Shown: positions 7,794 to 16,705, counted from the first letter of the stretch. The stretch: DNA of 64,000 nt from Zhouia spongiae (GCF_022760175.1 NZ_CP094326.1:2592804-2656803); one strand, 5' to 3'. Numbers and translations are program-made. Notes: generated from the sequence alone by a model not told the origin.

Positions 7794-9137
7794 TTAAATC
7801 CCTGTATAATTACTTGGACTGATTTTCTTTAACTCTGTTTTTATAATATCAGAAACATCTAGTGTATCTATAAAGGCAGCGATACTGTTTTGAGTAATCT
7901 TTTCATTGGTCCGGGTAAGTCCTTTCAAAGCTTCATAGGGGTTCGGATAACCCTCACGCCTTAAAATAGTCTGAATAGCTTCCGCCACTACAGCCCAGTT
8001 TTCTTCAAGGTCATGCTCGATTTTTGTTTCATTAAGCAATAGTTTGCTCAATCCTTTCAACGTGGCATTGAACCCGATAATGGTATGCGCAACAGGAACT
8101 CCGACATTACGTAAAACAGTACTGTCTGTTAAGTCTCTTTGAAGCCTAGATACAGGAAGTTTCACTGATAAGTGTTCTAAAATAGCATTGGCGATTCCAA
8201 GGTTTCCTTCCGAATTTTCAAAATCAATAGGATTTACTTTATGCGGCATAGCTGACGATCCAACTTCCCCGGCTTTTATTTTTTGTTTAAAGTAATCCAT
8301 AGATATGTATGTCCAGATATCCCTGTCCAAATCAATTACAATAGTATTGATTCTTTTAAGACTGTCAAAAATACTGGCTAAATGGTCGTAGTGTTCAATT
8401 TGTGTGGTTGGGAAAGAATAATGCAGCCCTAAAGTTTCTTCTACAAAATGCTTGCCGAATGCCTGCCAGTCTATTTGAGGATACGCAATATGATGTGCAT
8501 TAAAATTACCCGTAGCCCCGCCAAATTTGGCTGCATCAGGAGAATAGCGTAACAAACGTAATTGCTCTTCGATACGGGCGACAAATACCTGTAATTCTTT
8601 CCCTAACCGGGTAGGAGAAGCCGGTTGCCCGTGAGTTCTCGCCAGCATTGGAATCTCTGCCCAGGTCGTGGCCATTTCACCTAACTTGTCAATAAGAAGC
8701 TTTAGGCAAGGCATATACACCTGAATTAAAGCATCTTTTATAGAAAGAGGAATCGCTGTATTATTGATATCCTGAGAGGTTAAACCAAAATGAATAAATT
8801 CTTTATATGCTGATATGTTAAGTTCATCAAATTTCTTTTTAATGAAGTACTCAACAGCTTTTACATCGTGGTTGGTCGTTTTTTCAATCTCCTTAACAGT
8901 CAATGCGTCATCTGATGAAAAATTCTCATAGATTGCTTTTAGGTCTTTGTATAGAGTTTTGTTGAAGCTTTCTAGTTGAGGTAATGGCAGCTCACAAAGA
9001 GCAATGAAGTATTCTATTTCTACTAAAACCCTGTATTTAATAAGTGCTTCTTCTGAAAAATAAGCAGATAAAGCTTGTGATTTATCTCTGTAGCGCCCAT
9101 CTATAGGCGAAATGGCGTTTAATGATGTTAGTTGCAT
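7794..9137 (-). CDS. purB: Adenylosuccinate lyase
   Basis: 447 residues, normal for PurB. It cleaves adenylosuccinate to AMP and SAICAR to AICAR with release of fumarate (purine synthesis, cytosol). Visible motifs: IDGRYRDK at the N-terminus, LTSQDINNTA (about 119-128), ARTHGQPASPT with catalytic His169, and the fumarase/aspartase signature GSSAMPHKVNP (293-303) carrying the catalytic Ser. It stands alone here, convergent with the DUF4252 gene. Confidence 0.97.
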   Translation of the reverse strand: MQLTSLNAISPIDGRYRDKSQALSAYFSEEALIKYRVLVEIEYFIALCELPLPQLESFNKTLYKDLKAIYENFSSDDALTVKEIEKTTNHDVKAVEYFIKKKFDELNISAYKEFIHFGLTSQDINNTAIPLSIKDALIQVYMPCLKLLIDKLGEMATTWAEIPMLARTHGQPASPTRLGKELQVFVARIEEQLRLLRYSPDAAKFGGATGNFNAHHIAYPQIDWQAFGKHFVEETLGLHYSFPTTQIEHYDHLASIFDSLKRINTIVIDLDRDIWTYISMDYFKQKIKAGEVGSSAMPHKVNPIDFENSEGNLGIANAILEHLSVKLPVSRLQRDLTDSTVLRNVGVPVAHTIIGFNATLKGLSKLLLNETKIEHDLEENWAVVAEAIQTILRREGYPNPYEALKGLTRTNEKITQNSIAAFIDTLDVSDIIKTELKKISPSNYTGI

Positions 9138-9159
9138 TGCGATGGTTTATAATAAAAGG

Positions 9160-9167
9160 CAAAGGTA
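9160..9167 (-). promoter_or_regulatory. Probable -7 box for purB
   Basis: TACCTTTG on the minus strand, about 22 nt before the purB ATG, fits TAnnTTTG. No -33 TTG was found at standard spacing. Confidence 0.4.
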
Positions 9168-9264
9168 AAGTTTATAGTTAAAATATGCTAGCCGGATGTG
9201 TTGTAGATTCCCTAATTATTTAAAGATCAACTGTAATGTTGTATGTTTTAAAACAAAGTTCATT

Positions 9265-9819
9265 TTATAACTTATCCAGTATATGGCGGGCCCTTGCTTT
9301 GTATGCTGCTGAATGGACTGAAAAATTTTGTTCTAAAACCTTTTTTAGTTCCGGGTGTATCCAATCGATTTTTTTTCCCAATAAGAACAATGAATGCATG
9401 GCGTAGGCTTTTGTTGCGACTTTTTCATCGTTGATAAGCCAATCGAAATTAATTTCTGATAATTGTTCAAGATGTGTTGCCCTCAGAGATCTTTTTGTTT
9501 TTGAAGGCTTCTTTTTAAAATATGCCTCACAGAGCAATTCGCATATTTTAGCACAAGGCCTTATAGCTGAGTCGTGTTTTAAAGATCTTATATTTTCTAT
9601 GAAATAATCGAGAGAAGGCAGTAGCCAATCCAGTTTTTCTTTGCATACAAACTCTAATATCCAACACGACTTATATGAAATTTCAGGGTCAGGATCAAAA
9701 CAATAGTGAAGGAGATCGTTAAATAACCCAGGGTTGTTGAGTACATATGTTGCAACTTCTTGTCTATTTTCCCGATAAGCTTTTACATATTGTAGTTTTT
9801 TAAATAAACCGGTCTTCAT
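9265..9819 (-). CDS. Hypothetical protein with HEAT-like helical repeats
   Basis: 184 residues, no signal peptide or membrane segment. The sequence alternates amphipathic helices (SYKSCWILEFVCKEK, LPSLDYFIENI, AYAMHSLFLLGKK, AAYKARARHILDKL) and resembles armadillo/HEAT solenoids. It lies downstream of and in the same direction as nothing obvious; purB follows 127 nt later on the same strand. No enzymatic motif is visible. A scaffold or adenylosuccinate-lyase-neighbour role cannot be concluded from sequence. Confidence 0.6.
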   Translation of the reverse strand: MKTGLFKKLQYVKAYRENRQEVATYVLNNPGLFNDLLHYCFDPDPEISYKSCWILEFVCKEKLDWLLPSLDYFIENIRSLKHDSAIRPCAKICELLCEAYFKKKPSKTKRSLRATHLEQLSEINFDWLINDEKVATKAYAMHSLFLLGKKIDWIHPELKKVLEQNFSVHSAAYKARARHILDKL

Positions 9820-9852
9820 TTTTACTACATTTAAAGAAGTAAAAATAAAAAG

Positions 9853-10320
9853 ATGAAAATTATAAAGAAAATCTTGATAGGACTTTTACTTGTGTTGGTG
9901 ATAATGCAGTTTTTTCCACCTGATAAAAACCAATCAGGAGAAATTCCTGTAACGGACCTCATAGTTGCAACAACCCCATCACAGGAAATAGCTGAAATAC
10001 TGAAGACATCGTGTTATGATTGCCACTCCGGCAACACCAAATATCCTTGGTATGCTAATGTAGCTCCTGTTTCCTATTGGATCTCGGATCATGTGAAGCA
10101 TGGGAAAGGACACCTGGATTTTTCAATATGGGAAACTTATAACAATAAAAAGAAGGCCCATAAGATGGAAGAGATCGCAGAAGAGGTTAAAGAACACAAA
10201 ATGCCTTTGGAGTCTTATTTATGGATACACAAAGAAGCAAAGCTTTCTCAAGTACAGATAGATAAGGTCGTAAACTGGGCAAAGTCTGAACAAGCTACTT
10301 ATGAAGCAACAATGAAATAG
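9853..10320 (+). CDS. Haem-binding domain protein with CxxCH motif
   Basis: 155 residues. An N-terminal hydrophobic segment (about 6-20) acts as signal or anchor. The motif CYDCH (54-58) is a c-type haem attachment site, followed by SGNTKYPWYANVAPVSYWISDHV and a conserved W-rich stretch (DFSIWETY), the pattern of the small haem-binding family of Bacteroidota. It probably carries one covalent haem c in the periplasm. The electron partner is unknown. Its 3' end overlaps the 3' end of the convergent cobB gene by 26 nt. Confidence 0.82.
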   Translation: MKIIKKILIGLLLVLVIMQFFPPDKNQSGEIPVTDLIVATTPSQEIAEILKTSCYDCHSGNTKYPWYANVAPVSYWISDHVKHGKGHLDFSIWETYNNKKKAHKMEEIAEEVKEHKMPLESYLWIHKEAKLSQVQIDKVVNWAKSEQATYEATMK

Positions 10321-10993
10321 CTTTGGGCACTCCGGTAGAAGCTTTGTCGGTGATAATTTCCAGGTTTGGAATTTCAGATTCCGAGATATTTGGTTTTGGA
10401 TCAATGAAATAAACAGGCGCTGTTACTTTTTTATAATGAATCAAACTTGCGGCAGGATATACTTGCATCGAAGTACCAATAACCATTATGATACCGGCTT
10501 CAGTAACTTTTTCTATGGCCGGTTCCATCATGGGAACTGCTTCTCCAAACCAGACTATGTGTGGACGTAGCTGAGAATTATGTTCGCAGAGATCACCCAA
10601 ACAAATATCTTTTTTCCAGTCATAGACCAGGTCTTCATCAAAAGAACTGCGGGCTTTTAATAATTCGCCGTGTAGGTGGATCACATTAGTAGACCCGGCT
10701 CTTTCATGCAGGTCATCTACATTTTGGGTTATGACAGAGATGTCGAAATCATTTTCCAGTTTAGCTAAAGCTATATGTGCAGGGTTTGGTTTAACTTCAA
10801 AAAGCTGACTTCTTCTTTTGTTATAAAAATCCAAAACCAGTTCAGGATTGTTTTTCCAGCCCAAAGGAGAAGCAACTTCCATGATATCGTGTCCTTCCCA
10901 TAGTCCGTTGGCATCTCTGAATGTATTGATTCCGCTTTCTGCACTTATCCCGGCTCCGGTTAAAACCACCAGTTTCTCTTTTGTGTTATTCAT
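10295..10993 (-). CDS. cobB: NAD-dependent protein deacylase, class III sirtuin
   Basis: 232 residues. Sir2 motifs are GAGISAESGINTFR (13-26), TQNVDDLHERAG (89-100) and catalytic His108 in LHGE. Tyr57 and Arg60 in FYNKRR are the pair that lets class III sirtuins remove succinyl and malonyl groups from lysine. It acts on cytosolic proteins and consumes NAD. The zinc region is reduced: only Cys131 and Cys136 are present and the first Cys pair of typical sirtuins is absent (KARSS where E. coli CobB has KIRCS). The 3' end overlaps the convergent haem protein gene. Confidence 0.92.
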   Translation of the reverse strand: MNNTKEKLVVLTGAGISAESGINTFRDANGLWEGHDIMEVASPLGWKNNPELVLDFYNKRRSQLFEVKPNPAHIALAKLENDFDISVITQNVDDLHERAGSTNVIHLHGELLKARSSFDEDLVYDWKKDICLGDLCEHNSQLRPHIVWFGEAVPMMEPAIEKVTEAGIIMVIGTSMQVYPAASLIHYKKVTAPVYFIDPKPNISESEIPNLEIITDKASTGVPKAISLLLHK

Positions 10994-11051
10994 GATTCCT
11001 GATTACTCGTAAATTATAAAGATGTTTTAAATTGCCATAAAAAACAAATAA

Positions 11052-11708
11052 ATGGCCGACTTAAAATTATTGGAGTACCTGGAGGGATTTTTGACTGAAG
11101 AACGCAAAACCAAATTTATGGACGTTTTATCGAGAAGAACCCGTCATTTTACCATTGCGACTGAAGATGTATATCAGATGCATAATGCCAGTGCCGTGAT
11201 TAGAAGTTGTGATGTATTCGGCATTCAGGACGCCCACCTGATTGAAGAAAAGTTCGGGAAGCGTTTAGATAGTAAAATAGCTATGGGAGCGCAAAAATGG
11301 GTAGATATACATCGTTATTCGAGTACCGCTGAATGCATGAAAACCCTTAAGGCCAACGGGTATAAAATTATAGCAACCACACCCCATGATGATTCCTGCT
11401 ATCTTGATGAATTTGATATAACACAGCAGTCAGCTTTCTTTTTCGGGACAGAACTGAATGGACTTTCGGAGGAGATTATTAAGAATGCAGATGGTTTTTT
11501 AAAAATACCAATGGCCGGATTTACCGAAAGTTTAAATATATCAGTTTCTGCAGCTATTATTTTAGAGCATGTTACAACCAAGCTCAGGAAATCGGATATA
11601 GAATGGAAATTAACTCATGAAGAGGTGCTTGAGAAGAGAGTAGATTGGTCTAAAAAATCAATCAGGAGCATTGATGACATATTGCAGCGCTTTTATGAAA
11701 TCAGCTGA
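11052..11708 (+). CDS. trmH: tRNA (guanosine-18 2'-O)-methyltransferase
   Basis: 218 residues, SpoU/TrmH family with a trefoil-knotted SAM site. Motif 1 is NASAVIRSCDVFG with Asn45 and Arg51. Motif 2 is FFGTELNGLS. Motif 3 is IPMAGFTESLNISVSAAI. The N-terminal helices EERKTKFMDVLSRRTRHF match TrmH rather than the larger rRNA methylases. It methylates the ribose of G18 in tRNAs. It stands alone, divergent from cobB. Confidence 0.92.
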   Translation: MADLKLLEYLEGFLTEERKTKFMDVLSRRTRHFTIATEDVYQMHNASAVIRSCDVFGIQDAHLIEEKFGKRLDSKIAMGAQKWVDIHRYSSTAECMKTLKANGYKIIATTPHDDSCYLDEFDITQQSAFFFGTELNGLSEEIIKNADGFLKIPMAGFTESLNISVSAAIILEHVTTKLRKSDIEWKLTHEEVLEKRVDWSKKSIRSIDDILQRFYEIS

Positions 11709-11768
11709 TTAAATATATTCACAATAAATTTTTTAGTAAATTTAAAGGTGTAACCAATCATTACTGTT

Positions 11769-12299
11769 ATGACGATTATTATATATATCATTATAGCTAT
11801 TATAGGTGTTGTTCTGTTGTTGACGATCATTGCTCCGAAAAATTATCATGTAAGCAGGCATATCACGATCGATAAACCCTTACCGGAAGTATTTGATTAT
11901 TTAAAGTATGTTAAAAATCAAAGCCGGTGGTCTCCGTGGGAAGCCAAAGATCCGGAAATGCAAAAGGATTTTGTAGGGACAGACGGAATGGTGGGTTTTG
12001 TTTCCAAATGGAAAGGAAATAAAGAGGTTGGTGAAGGTGAACAGGAAATAACAAATATTGTGAAAAATAAAGTTGTAGAAACCCAACTGCGTTTTTTAAA
12101 ACCTTGGAAATCTGTTTCTGATGCTTATATCAAGGTTTCGGAGGTAACAGAGAATATAACGAAGGTAACATGGGGGTTTCAGGGTGAGAATAAGTTTCCG
12201 ATGAGCATTTTTATGTTGTTTATGAATATGGACAAAACCGTAGGGAAGGATTTTGAAGAAGGCCTTGGTAAGTTGAAAAGAGTATTGGAAAAGCAATAA
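11769..12299 (+). CDS. SRPBCC (START-like) family protein with N-terminal membrane anchor
   Basis: 176 residues. Residues about 3-22 are a single hydrophobic helix, then a START/polyketide-cyclase-like domain (ITIDKPLPEVFDYLKYVKNQSRWSPW, with a central MVGFVSKWKGNKEVGEGEQEI and a C-terminal helix DFEEGLGKLKRVLE). Such domains bind small hydrophobic ligands. Ligand and role are unknown. A VOC-family gene follows 12 nt later and is probably co-transcribed. Confidence 0.78.
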   Translation: MTIIIYIIIAIIGVVLLLTIIAPKNYHVSRHITIDKPLPEVFDYLKYVKNQSRWSPWEAKDPEMQKDFVGTDGMVGFVSKWKGNKEVGEGEQEITNIVKNKVVETQLRFLKPWKSVSDAYIKVSEVTENITKVTWGFQGENKFPMSIFMLFMNMDKTVGKDFEEGLGKLKRVLEKQ

Positions 12300-12311
12300 A
12301 TTCATTTCGTA

Positions 12312-12692
12312 ATGGAACATAATATGGTGGGCTGGTTTGAAATCCCTGTTACAGATATGGACAGGGCCAGGAAGTTTTATGAATCGGTATTCGATATAAA
12401 AATACATTTAGAAGACTTTAATGAATTGAAAATGGGATGGTTCCCCTGGGCGGAAGGAAAACCGGGGGCTGCAGGATCTTTAGTGTTGCACAAAGACTGG
12501 TATCAACCCAGTGATTCGCTGGGGCCTTTATTGTATTTTTCTTCTGAGGATGTCCAGTACCATATTGATAAAATTGAACGGGCCGGAGGTAAAGTACTTC
12601 AGCCGAAAACCCTTATCAAAGAGGATATAGGTTATATGGGAGTATTTATAGATACAGAAGGCAACCGTATCGCATTACATTCCAGGGAATAA
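12312..12692 (+). CDS. VOC (glyoxalase/bleomycin resistance) family protein
   Basis: 126 residues covering a single vicinal-oxygen-chelate module: MVGWFEIPVTDMDRARKFYESVF at the N-terminus, a middle segment KPGAAGSLVLH, then IERAGGKVLQPKT and GYMGVFIDTEGNRIALHS. Members bind a metal and act in isomerisation, dioxygenation or drug binding. The specific reaction is not predictable. It is coupled to the SRPBCC gene upstream. Its stop is followed by a member of the intergenic repeat family. Confidence 0.82.
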   Translation: MEHNMVGWFEIPVTDMDRARKFYESVFDIKIHLEDFNELKMGWFPWAEGKPGAAGSLVLHKDWYQPSDSLGPLLYFSSEDVQYHIDKIERAGGKVLQPKTLIKEDIGYMGVFIDTEGNRIALHSRE

Positions 12693-12713
12693 TACTTTAT
12701 TGGCACCGCCAAA

Positions 12714-12833
12714 GGGTATAATACCCCGAGGCTTGCCCTTGTGAAATAGTCCTGACGGAATTTCATAGGGCTTGCCTAGAAATTAAAATTTGTTTCCGAC
12801 CAATGCCTCGTGTGCTTGCACCGAGGTAGTTTA
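12714..12833. repeat. REP-like intergenic repeat, copy 1
   Basis: Contains the palindrome GGGTATAATACCC (12714-12726) and a hairpin unit at 12732-12775 (CCCTTGTGAAAT ... ATTTCATAGGG) that is identical for more than 35 nt to part of the repeat near 56.27 kb. A GTAAACTACCTCGG tail (minus strand) overlaps the stop codon of the downstream minus-strand gene, matching GTAAACGACCTCG directly after a stop codon at 43.17 kb. Confidence 0.8.
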
Positions 12834-13601
12834 CTTGTTTTTCCTGTTAAGAACTTTATATTCTTCATAGCATGCACTGACTGCATCCAGTATTTGCAGG
12901 TCGTTGGCACTTTTAATAAAATCGTCGGAATAATTGCAGTAACGTAAAATATCATCAATTTCATTAGTGTTTACTTGTAGCAAAGCAGCCAGAGTCTCCC
13001 TGTCAAACTTTGAAGCGAGTAAATTTCTGATTTCATCGTTTTCCTGCATTTGGCGGAGTTTCCGCATTTGTTTTGGTTTTTTTCCAAACAGCTTATGGAG
13101 GAAATCCGCAGGGTTAAATAAAGCCCCTAAAACGCTGGTTACGCCGGTAGTACTGCTTTTTCCTCCTTCATAACCAATATTGAGTCCCGAGATACTATAT
13201 CTTGGAGCATTGCTTATCGGAATGTTCTTGGAGTCTATTTCCAGGTATCCTGTAAGTTGGAAGGGTCTGACAACCACATCTTCCAGTGCATAGGCCATTT
13301 CGGTGAGGCTGACCTTGGTGTTTTGAAATTTCAGCATGTCATTGGTGACCCTAACTGAAAATGATTTGTAACCGATAAAAGAAAAATACAAGGTGTCATT
13401 TACTTTGGCAGCAATTTCGAAATCCCCTTCTTCGTTGGTAATGGTACCGAGTACTTGGTTCAGATTTAGTACATGAACATTATCCATTGGCAAGTCAGTT
13501 TGAGCATTTACCACAATACCTTTTACCGAATCGTCTCTTTCCTGGGCAAAAGACATCAAGCTGATAAAAGCGGTAAATAAAAAGAACAAGCTTTTTTTCA
13601 T
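12831..13601 (-). CDS. Exported protein with carboxypeptidase regulatory-like domain
   Basis: 256 residues with a signal peptide ending SLMSFAQ. Residues about 25-105 form a CarboxypepD_reg-like beta-sandwich (VKGIVVNAQTDLPMDNVHVLN, GTITNEEGDFEIAA, LYFSFIGYKSFSVRV), the module that normally precedes TonB-dependent receptors. No plug or barrel follows; instead there is a helical C-terminal half (about 165-256, KPKQMRKLRQMQENDEIRN). It is periplasmic or surface exposed. Function unknown. Its stop codon lies inside a repeat element. Confidence 0.78.
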   Translation of the reverse strand: MKKSLFFLFTAFISLMSFAQERDDSVKGIVVNAQTDLPMDNVHVLNLNQVLGTITNEEGDFEIAAKVNDTLYFSFIGYKSFSVRVTNDMLKFQNTKVSLTEMAYALEDVVVRPFQLTGYLEIDSKNIPISNAPRYSISGLNIGYEGGKSSTTGVTSVLGALFNPADFLHKLFGKKPKQMRKLRQMQENDEIRNLLASKFDRETLAALLQVNTNEIDDILRYCNYSDDFIKSANDLQILDAVSACYEEYKVLNRKNK

Positions 13602-13733
13602 GTATTTAATTTTATGTGCTCCTTTGTTTGTCAGAGCTTAGGTTTTTGAATTGCTGATATTTATGGTATTCAAAATTTACAAGGACCTTATGTGTGAAAA
13701 TTGAATAGGCCCTAAAAGTAGTAAACAAAACGA

Positions 13734-13766
13734 AAAAATGCGCCTTAAAGCGCATTTTTAATTTAA
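13734..13766. terminator. Intrinsic terminator after the DEAD-box helicase gene
   Basis: AAAAATGCGCCTT, AAAG, GCGCATTTTTA forms a GC-rich stem with T runs on either strand. It lies just after the stop codon of the minus-strand helicase gene. Confidence 0.8.
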
Positions 13767-13781
13767 CATTAACGACTAGAT

Positions 13782-15455
13782 TTATTTTCTGCGTTTACGT
13801 TTAAATGAATTTTTAGAATCACCACCTTTTTTTCTTCTTGGCTTATCTTTACGTCTTCTGTCTTTGGTGTTTTTTGATACTTCAACATTAATATAACGCC
13901 CATCCAGTTTAAACTGTGAGAACATATCTAAAATAGCTTCACTATGAGCTGCATCGGTATTAAAGAAAGAGAAACTGTCTTTTACATCTACCTTGTAGAT
14001 GTCGTCTCTGCCTAATTCCATTACATCTCTCAAGAAATCTTTTAAAGTGCGCCAGTCGTACCCGTCTTTTTCACCGATATTTATAAAATAACGCACATCA
14101 CCATTGCTGGAAATTTCTTCCCTTCTGTTCATGTCTACATTAAGGTCTTTAGCGCGTTTGTAATAGTCGAAGAATCGGGTAAATTCAACAGAAACAAGTT
14201 TTTTAATGAGTTCTTCGCGATCTAATCCTTCCAGAACATCATATATAGCAGGCAGATAGTGGTTTACTTCCGGATTGATCTCAGTATTCTTGATCTTGCT
14301 GGCCAGGTGATACAATTGAATTTCGCATACTTCTTCAGCGTTGGGAACCTTCTTTTCATCAAATTTCTTTTTGATGATTCTTTCAATCGCCTTGATTTTT
14401 CTTATTTCACTTTTAGCGACAATGACCATAGAAGTTCCTGACTTACCGGCCCTTCCTGTCCTACCGCTACGATGCGTATATGTTTCTACTTCATCCGGGA
14501 GCTGGTAGTTGATAACATGGGTTACATCATCAACGTCGATTCCTCTTGCAGCAACATCAGTTGCAACAAGCATCTGAATCTGGCGTGTTCTGAAAGTTTT
14601 CATTACGATATCGCGCTGATTTTGGCTTAAATCACCATGCAGCGCAGCAGCGTTATAACCGTCTTCTATAAGTTTTTCAGCAACACTTTGCGTATCTCGT
14701 TTAGTCCTACAGAAAACAACCGAGAAGATATCCGGATTGGCATCTGCCAGGCGTTTCAGAGCAAGATACCTGTCTCTTCCGTTAACCACATAATACTCAT
14801 GTTGAACATTTTGAGCTGCTGAATTTTTATTTCCAACAGTAATCTCTAAAGGGTCGGACATGAACTTCTTGGCTATCTGAGAAACCTCTTTTGGCATGGT
14901 TGCAGAAAACAACCAGGTGGATTTGTCTTTAGGAGTGTGCGAAAGAATGGATTTGATGTCTTCGTAGAAGCCCATGTTTAACATTTCATCTGCTTCATCA
15001 AGTACGCAGTATTCTATTTTAGAAATGTCAACCAACGAACGATTGATCATGTCTTGCATTCTACCTGGAGTAGCTACTATGATCTGCGCTCCTCTTTTTA
15101 CTTTTTTTGCCTGATCTGTAATGCTGGCACCACCATATATGGCAACTACGTTTAAATCTTTTATGTATTTAGAATAGTTCTTTAACTCGCTTGCAATCTG
15201 TAAGCAAAGTTCCCTTGTCGGTGATAGTATTAACCCCTGTGTAGTTCTATCTTCGGTGTTTATCTTCTGAATAAGTGGAAACCCAAAGGCGGCTGTTTTA
15301 CCGGTACCGGTTTGCGCCAGAGCAACCATGTCGGTATCTTGTGAGAGTAGGATAGGAATTGCTTTTTCTTGTACTTCTGATGGCGTTTCAAACCCCATGT
15401 CATTGATTGCATTTAACAACAATTCGTCTAGTCCTAGTAATTCAAATTGATTCAT
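13782..15455 (-). CDS. deaD: DEAD-box ATP-dependent RNA helicase with DbpA-type RNA-binding domain
   Basis: 557 residues. Helicase motifs in order: Q-motif region (FELLGLDEL...GFETPSEVQ), AQTGTGKT (motif I), PTRELC, TPGR, DEAD in VLDEADEMLNMG, SAT, then VATDVAARGIDVDDV and HRSGRTGRAG. Residues about 455-530 form an RRM-like DbpA domain (VRYFINIGEKDGYDW...GRYINVEV). The tail is very basic (KDRRRKDKPRRKK...). It unwinds structured RNA, probably in ribosome assembly or cold adaptation as for CsdA/DeaD. Start at ATG 15455 with a TACCTTTG box just upstream. Confidence 0.92.
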   Translation of the reverse strand: MNQFELLGLDELLLNAINDMGFETPSEVQEKAIPILLSQDTDMVALAQTGTGKTAAFGFPLIQKINTEDRTTQGLILSPTRELCLQIASELKNYSKYIKDLNVVAIYGGASITDQAKKVKRGAQIIVATPGRMQDMINRSLVDISKIEYCVLDEADEMLNMGFYEDIKSILSHTPKDKSTWLFSATMPKEVSQIAKKFMSDPLEITVGNKNSAAQNVQHEYYVVNGRDRYLALKRLADANPDIFSVVFCRTKRDTQSVAEKLIEDGYNAAALHGDLSQNQRDIVMKTFRTRQIQMLVATDVAARGIDVDDVTHVINYQLPDEVETYTHRSGRTGRAGKSGTSMVIVAKSEIRKIKAIERIIKKKFDEKKVPNAEEVCEIQLYHLASKIKNTEINPEVNHYLPAIYDVLEGLDREELIKKLVSVEFTRFFDYYKRAKDLNVDMNRREEISSNGDVRYFINIGEKDGYDWRTLKDFLRDVMELGRDDIYKVDVKDSFSFFNTDAAHSEAILDMFSQFKLDGRYINVEVSKNTKDRRRKDKPRRKKGGDSKNSFKRKRRK

Positions 15456-15477
15456 AAATATCTTCTAAAATTGGCCG

Positions 15478-15485
15478 CAAAGGTA
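15478..15485 (-). promoter_or_regulatory. Probable -7 box for the helicase gene
   Basis: TACCTTTG on the minus strand, about 22 nt before the ATG. The same octamer stands at the same distance before purB. Confidence 0.4.
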
Positions 15486-15549
15486 ATGATTAATGTATAA
15501 TGAATTGATTAATAATCAATTATTTGTAAAATCTTTTACTGTCAAGTCT

Positions 15550-16119
15550 TTATTTCAGATAATCAATGAGTTGATACATGGCCTTGGCACGGTGACTGAT
15601 TTCGTTTTTGACGGAAAGAGGAAGTTCTGCAAAAGTTTTATTGTATCCGTCGGGAATAAACACCGGATCGTAACCGAATCCTTTGTCTCCATACTGCCGG
15701 TCTGTTATAATGCCGTTTGCAATACCGGTAAAGATCACTTTTTCACTCGCTAAATTTACGGCTATGGCTGTTTTAAAACGGGCTTCCCTGTTATTTTTAT
15801 CTTTCAGTGCGGCTAATAATTTATTCATATTGGCCTGGGCATCTTTTTCTTCTCCGGCATAACGTGCAGACAGTACGCCGGGCTCACCGTTAAGGGCTCT
15901 TACTTCTAATCCGGTGTCGTCTGCAAAGCAATTTACCCGATACTTTTCAGAAACATAATTCGCTTTTTGAATGGCATTGCCTTCAATAGTATCGGAAGTT
16001 TCAGGAATATCTTCTGTACAGCCTATGTCGTCAAGGCTCAATAATTCAATATGCTTAGGGAGCAAGGCTTTAACCTCTAATAGTTTATTTTTATTGTGTG
16101 TGGCAAATACTAGTTTCAT
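15550..16119 (-). CDS. rdgB: XTP/dITP diphosphatase (HAM1 family)
   Basis: 189 residues. It hydrolyses non-canonical purine nucleoside triphosphates (dITP, XTP) to monophosphates and so keeps them out of nucleic acids. Family motifs: FATHNKNKLLEVKALL at the N-terminus, FADDTGLEVRALNGEPGVLSARYAG, and a C-terminal GFGYDPVF with SHRAKAM. It starts 12 nt after rlmH ends on the same strand, so the two are probably co-transcribed. Confidence 0.95.
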   Translation of the reverse strand: MKLVFATHNKNKLLEVKALLPKHIELLSLDDIGCTEDIPETSDTIEGNAIQKANYVSEKYRVNCFADDTGLEVRALNGEPGVLSARYAGEEKDAQANMNKLLAALKDKNNREARFKTAIAVNLASEKVIFTGIANGIITDRQYGDKGFGYDPVFIPDGYNKTFAELPLSVKNEISHRAKAMYQLIDYLK

Positions 16120-16131
16120 AATATGAATTAT

Positions 16132-16605
16132 TTAGCGGTGGTGGTATGGTTCGTTTCTTAAGATGGTGAAGGCCCTATATAATTGCTCGACAAAAAACAG
16201 ACGGACCATTTGGTGCGAGAATGTCATTTTTGATAGAGATACTTTCCCTTGGGCCTTTTGATATACTTCGGTTGAAAAACCATACGGACCACCTATGGCA
16301 AATATTAATTGTTTGATGCCCGAATTCAATTTTTTTTGTATAAAACCGGAAAAATCTTCTGATGAAAAGTTTTTTCCGTTTTCATCCAGAAGGATCAGCC
16401 GGTCTGCTGGTTGTATTTTTTTCAGGATAAGTTGCCCTTCTCTTTCTTTTTGCTGGTCTTCAGAAAGGTTCTTCGCATTTTTTATATCAGGGATGATCTC
16501 CAGGGAGAACTTTATATAAAACCCAAGCCTTTTATCGTATTCACTGATAAGTTGCTGTAAATGAATGTTGTCGGTTTTGCCTACTGCGATTAGTTTGATA
16601 TTCAT
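16132..16605 (-). CDS. rlmH: 23S rRNA (pseudouridine-1915 N3)-methyltransferase
   Basis: 157 residues, the normal size for this SPOUT methyltransferase. The SAM-binding knot is seen in QLIFAIGGPYGFS and in the C-terminal LSKMTFSHQMVRLFFVEQLYRAFTILRNEPYHH, which ends with the conserved YHH. It modifies helix 69 of 23S rRNA in the assembled ribosome. It is upstream of rdgB on the same strand and divergent from nadC. Confidence 0.96.
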   Translation of the reverse strand: MNIKLIAVGKTDNIHLQQLISEYDKRLGFYIKFSLEIIPDIKNAKNLSEDQQKEREGQLILKKIQPADRLILLDENGKNFSSEDFSGFIQKKLNSGIKQLIFAIGGPYGFSTEVYQKAQGKVSLSKMTFSHQMVRLFFVEQLYRAFTILRNEPYHHR

Positions 16606-16705
16606 ATGAGCAAAAATACTGTTTTTAGATGTGTATTTAAGTGATTTTTAATTCTCAATGCTCCTAAGCAATTGGTTTTTTAATAAATTAGCCAAAAGTT
16701 TTTTT

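Noticed and set aside
12714-12833. CRISPR-like repeats
   Set aside because: Hairpin units are dispersed and adjacent at most twice, with no regular unique spacers and no cas genes in the window.
13782-15455. Assignment of the DEAD-box gene as dbpA or rhlE
   Set aside because: The DbpA-type C-terminal domain is present, but overall layout with a long basic tail fits DeaD/CsdA better; the exact subfamily remains open.
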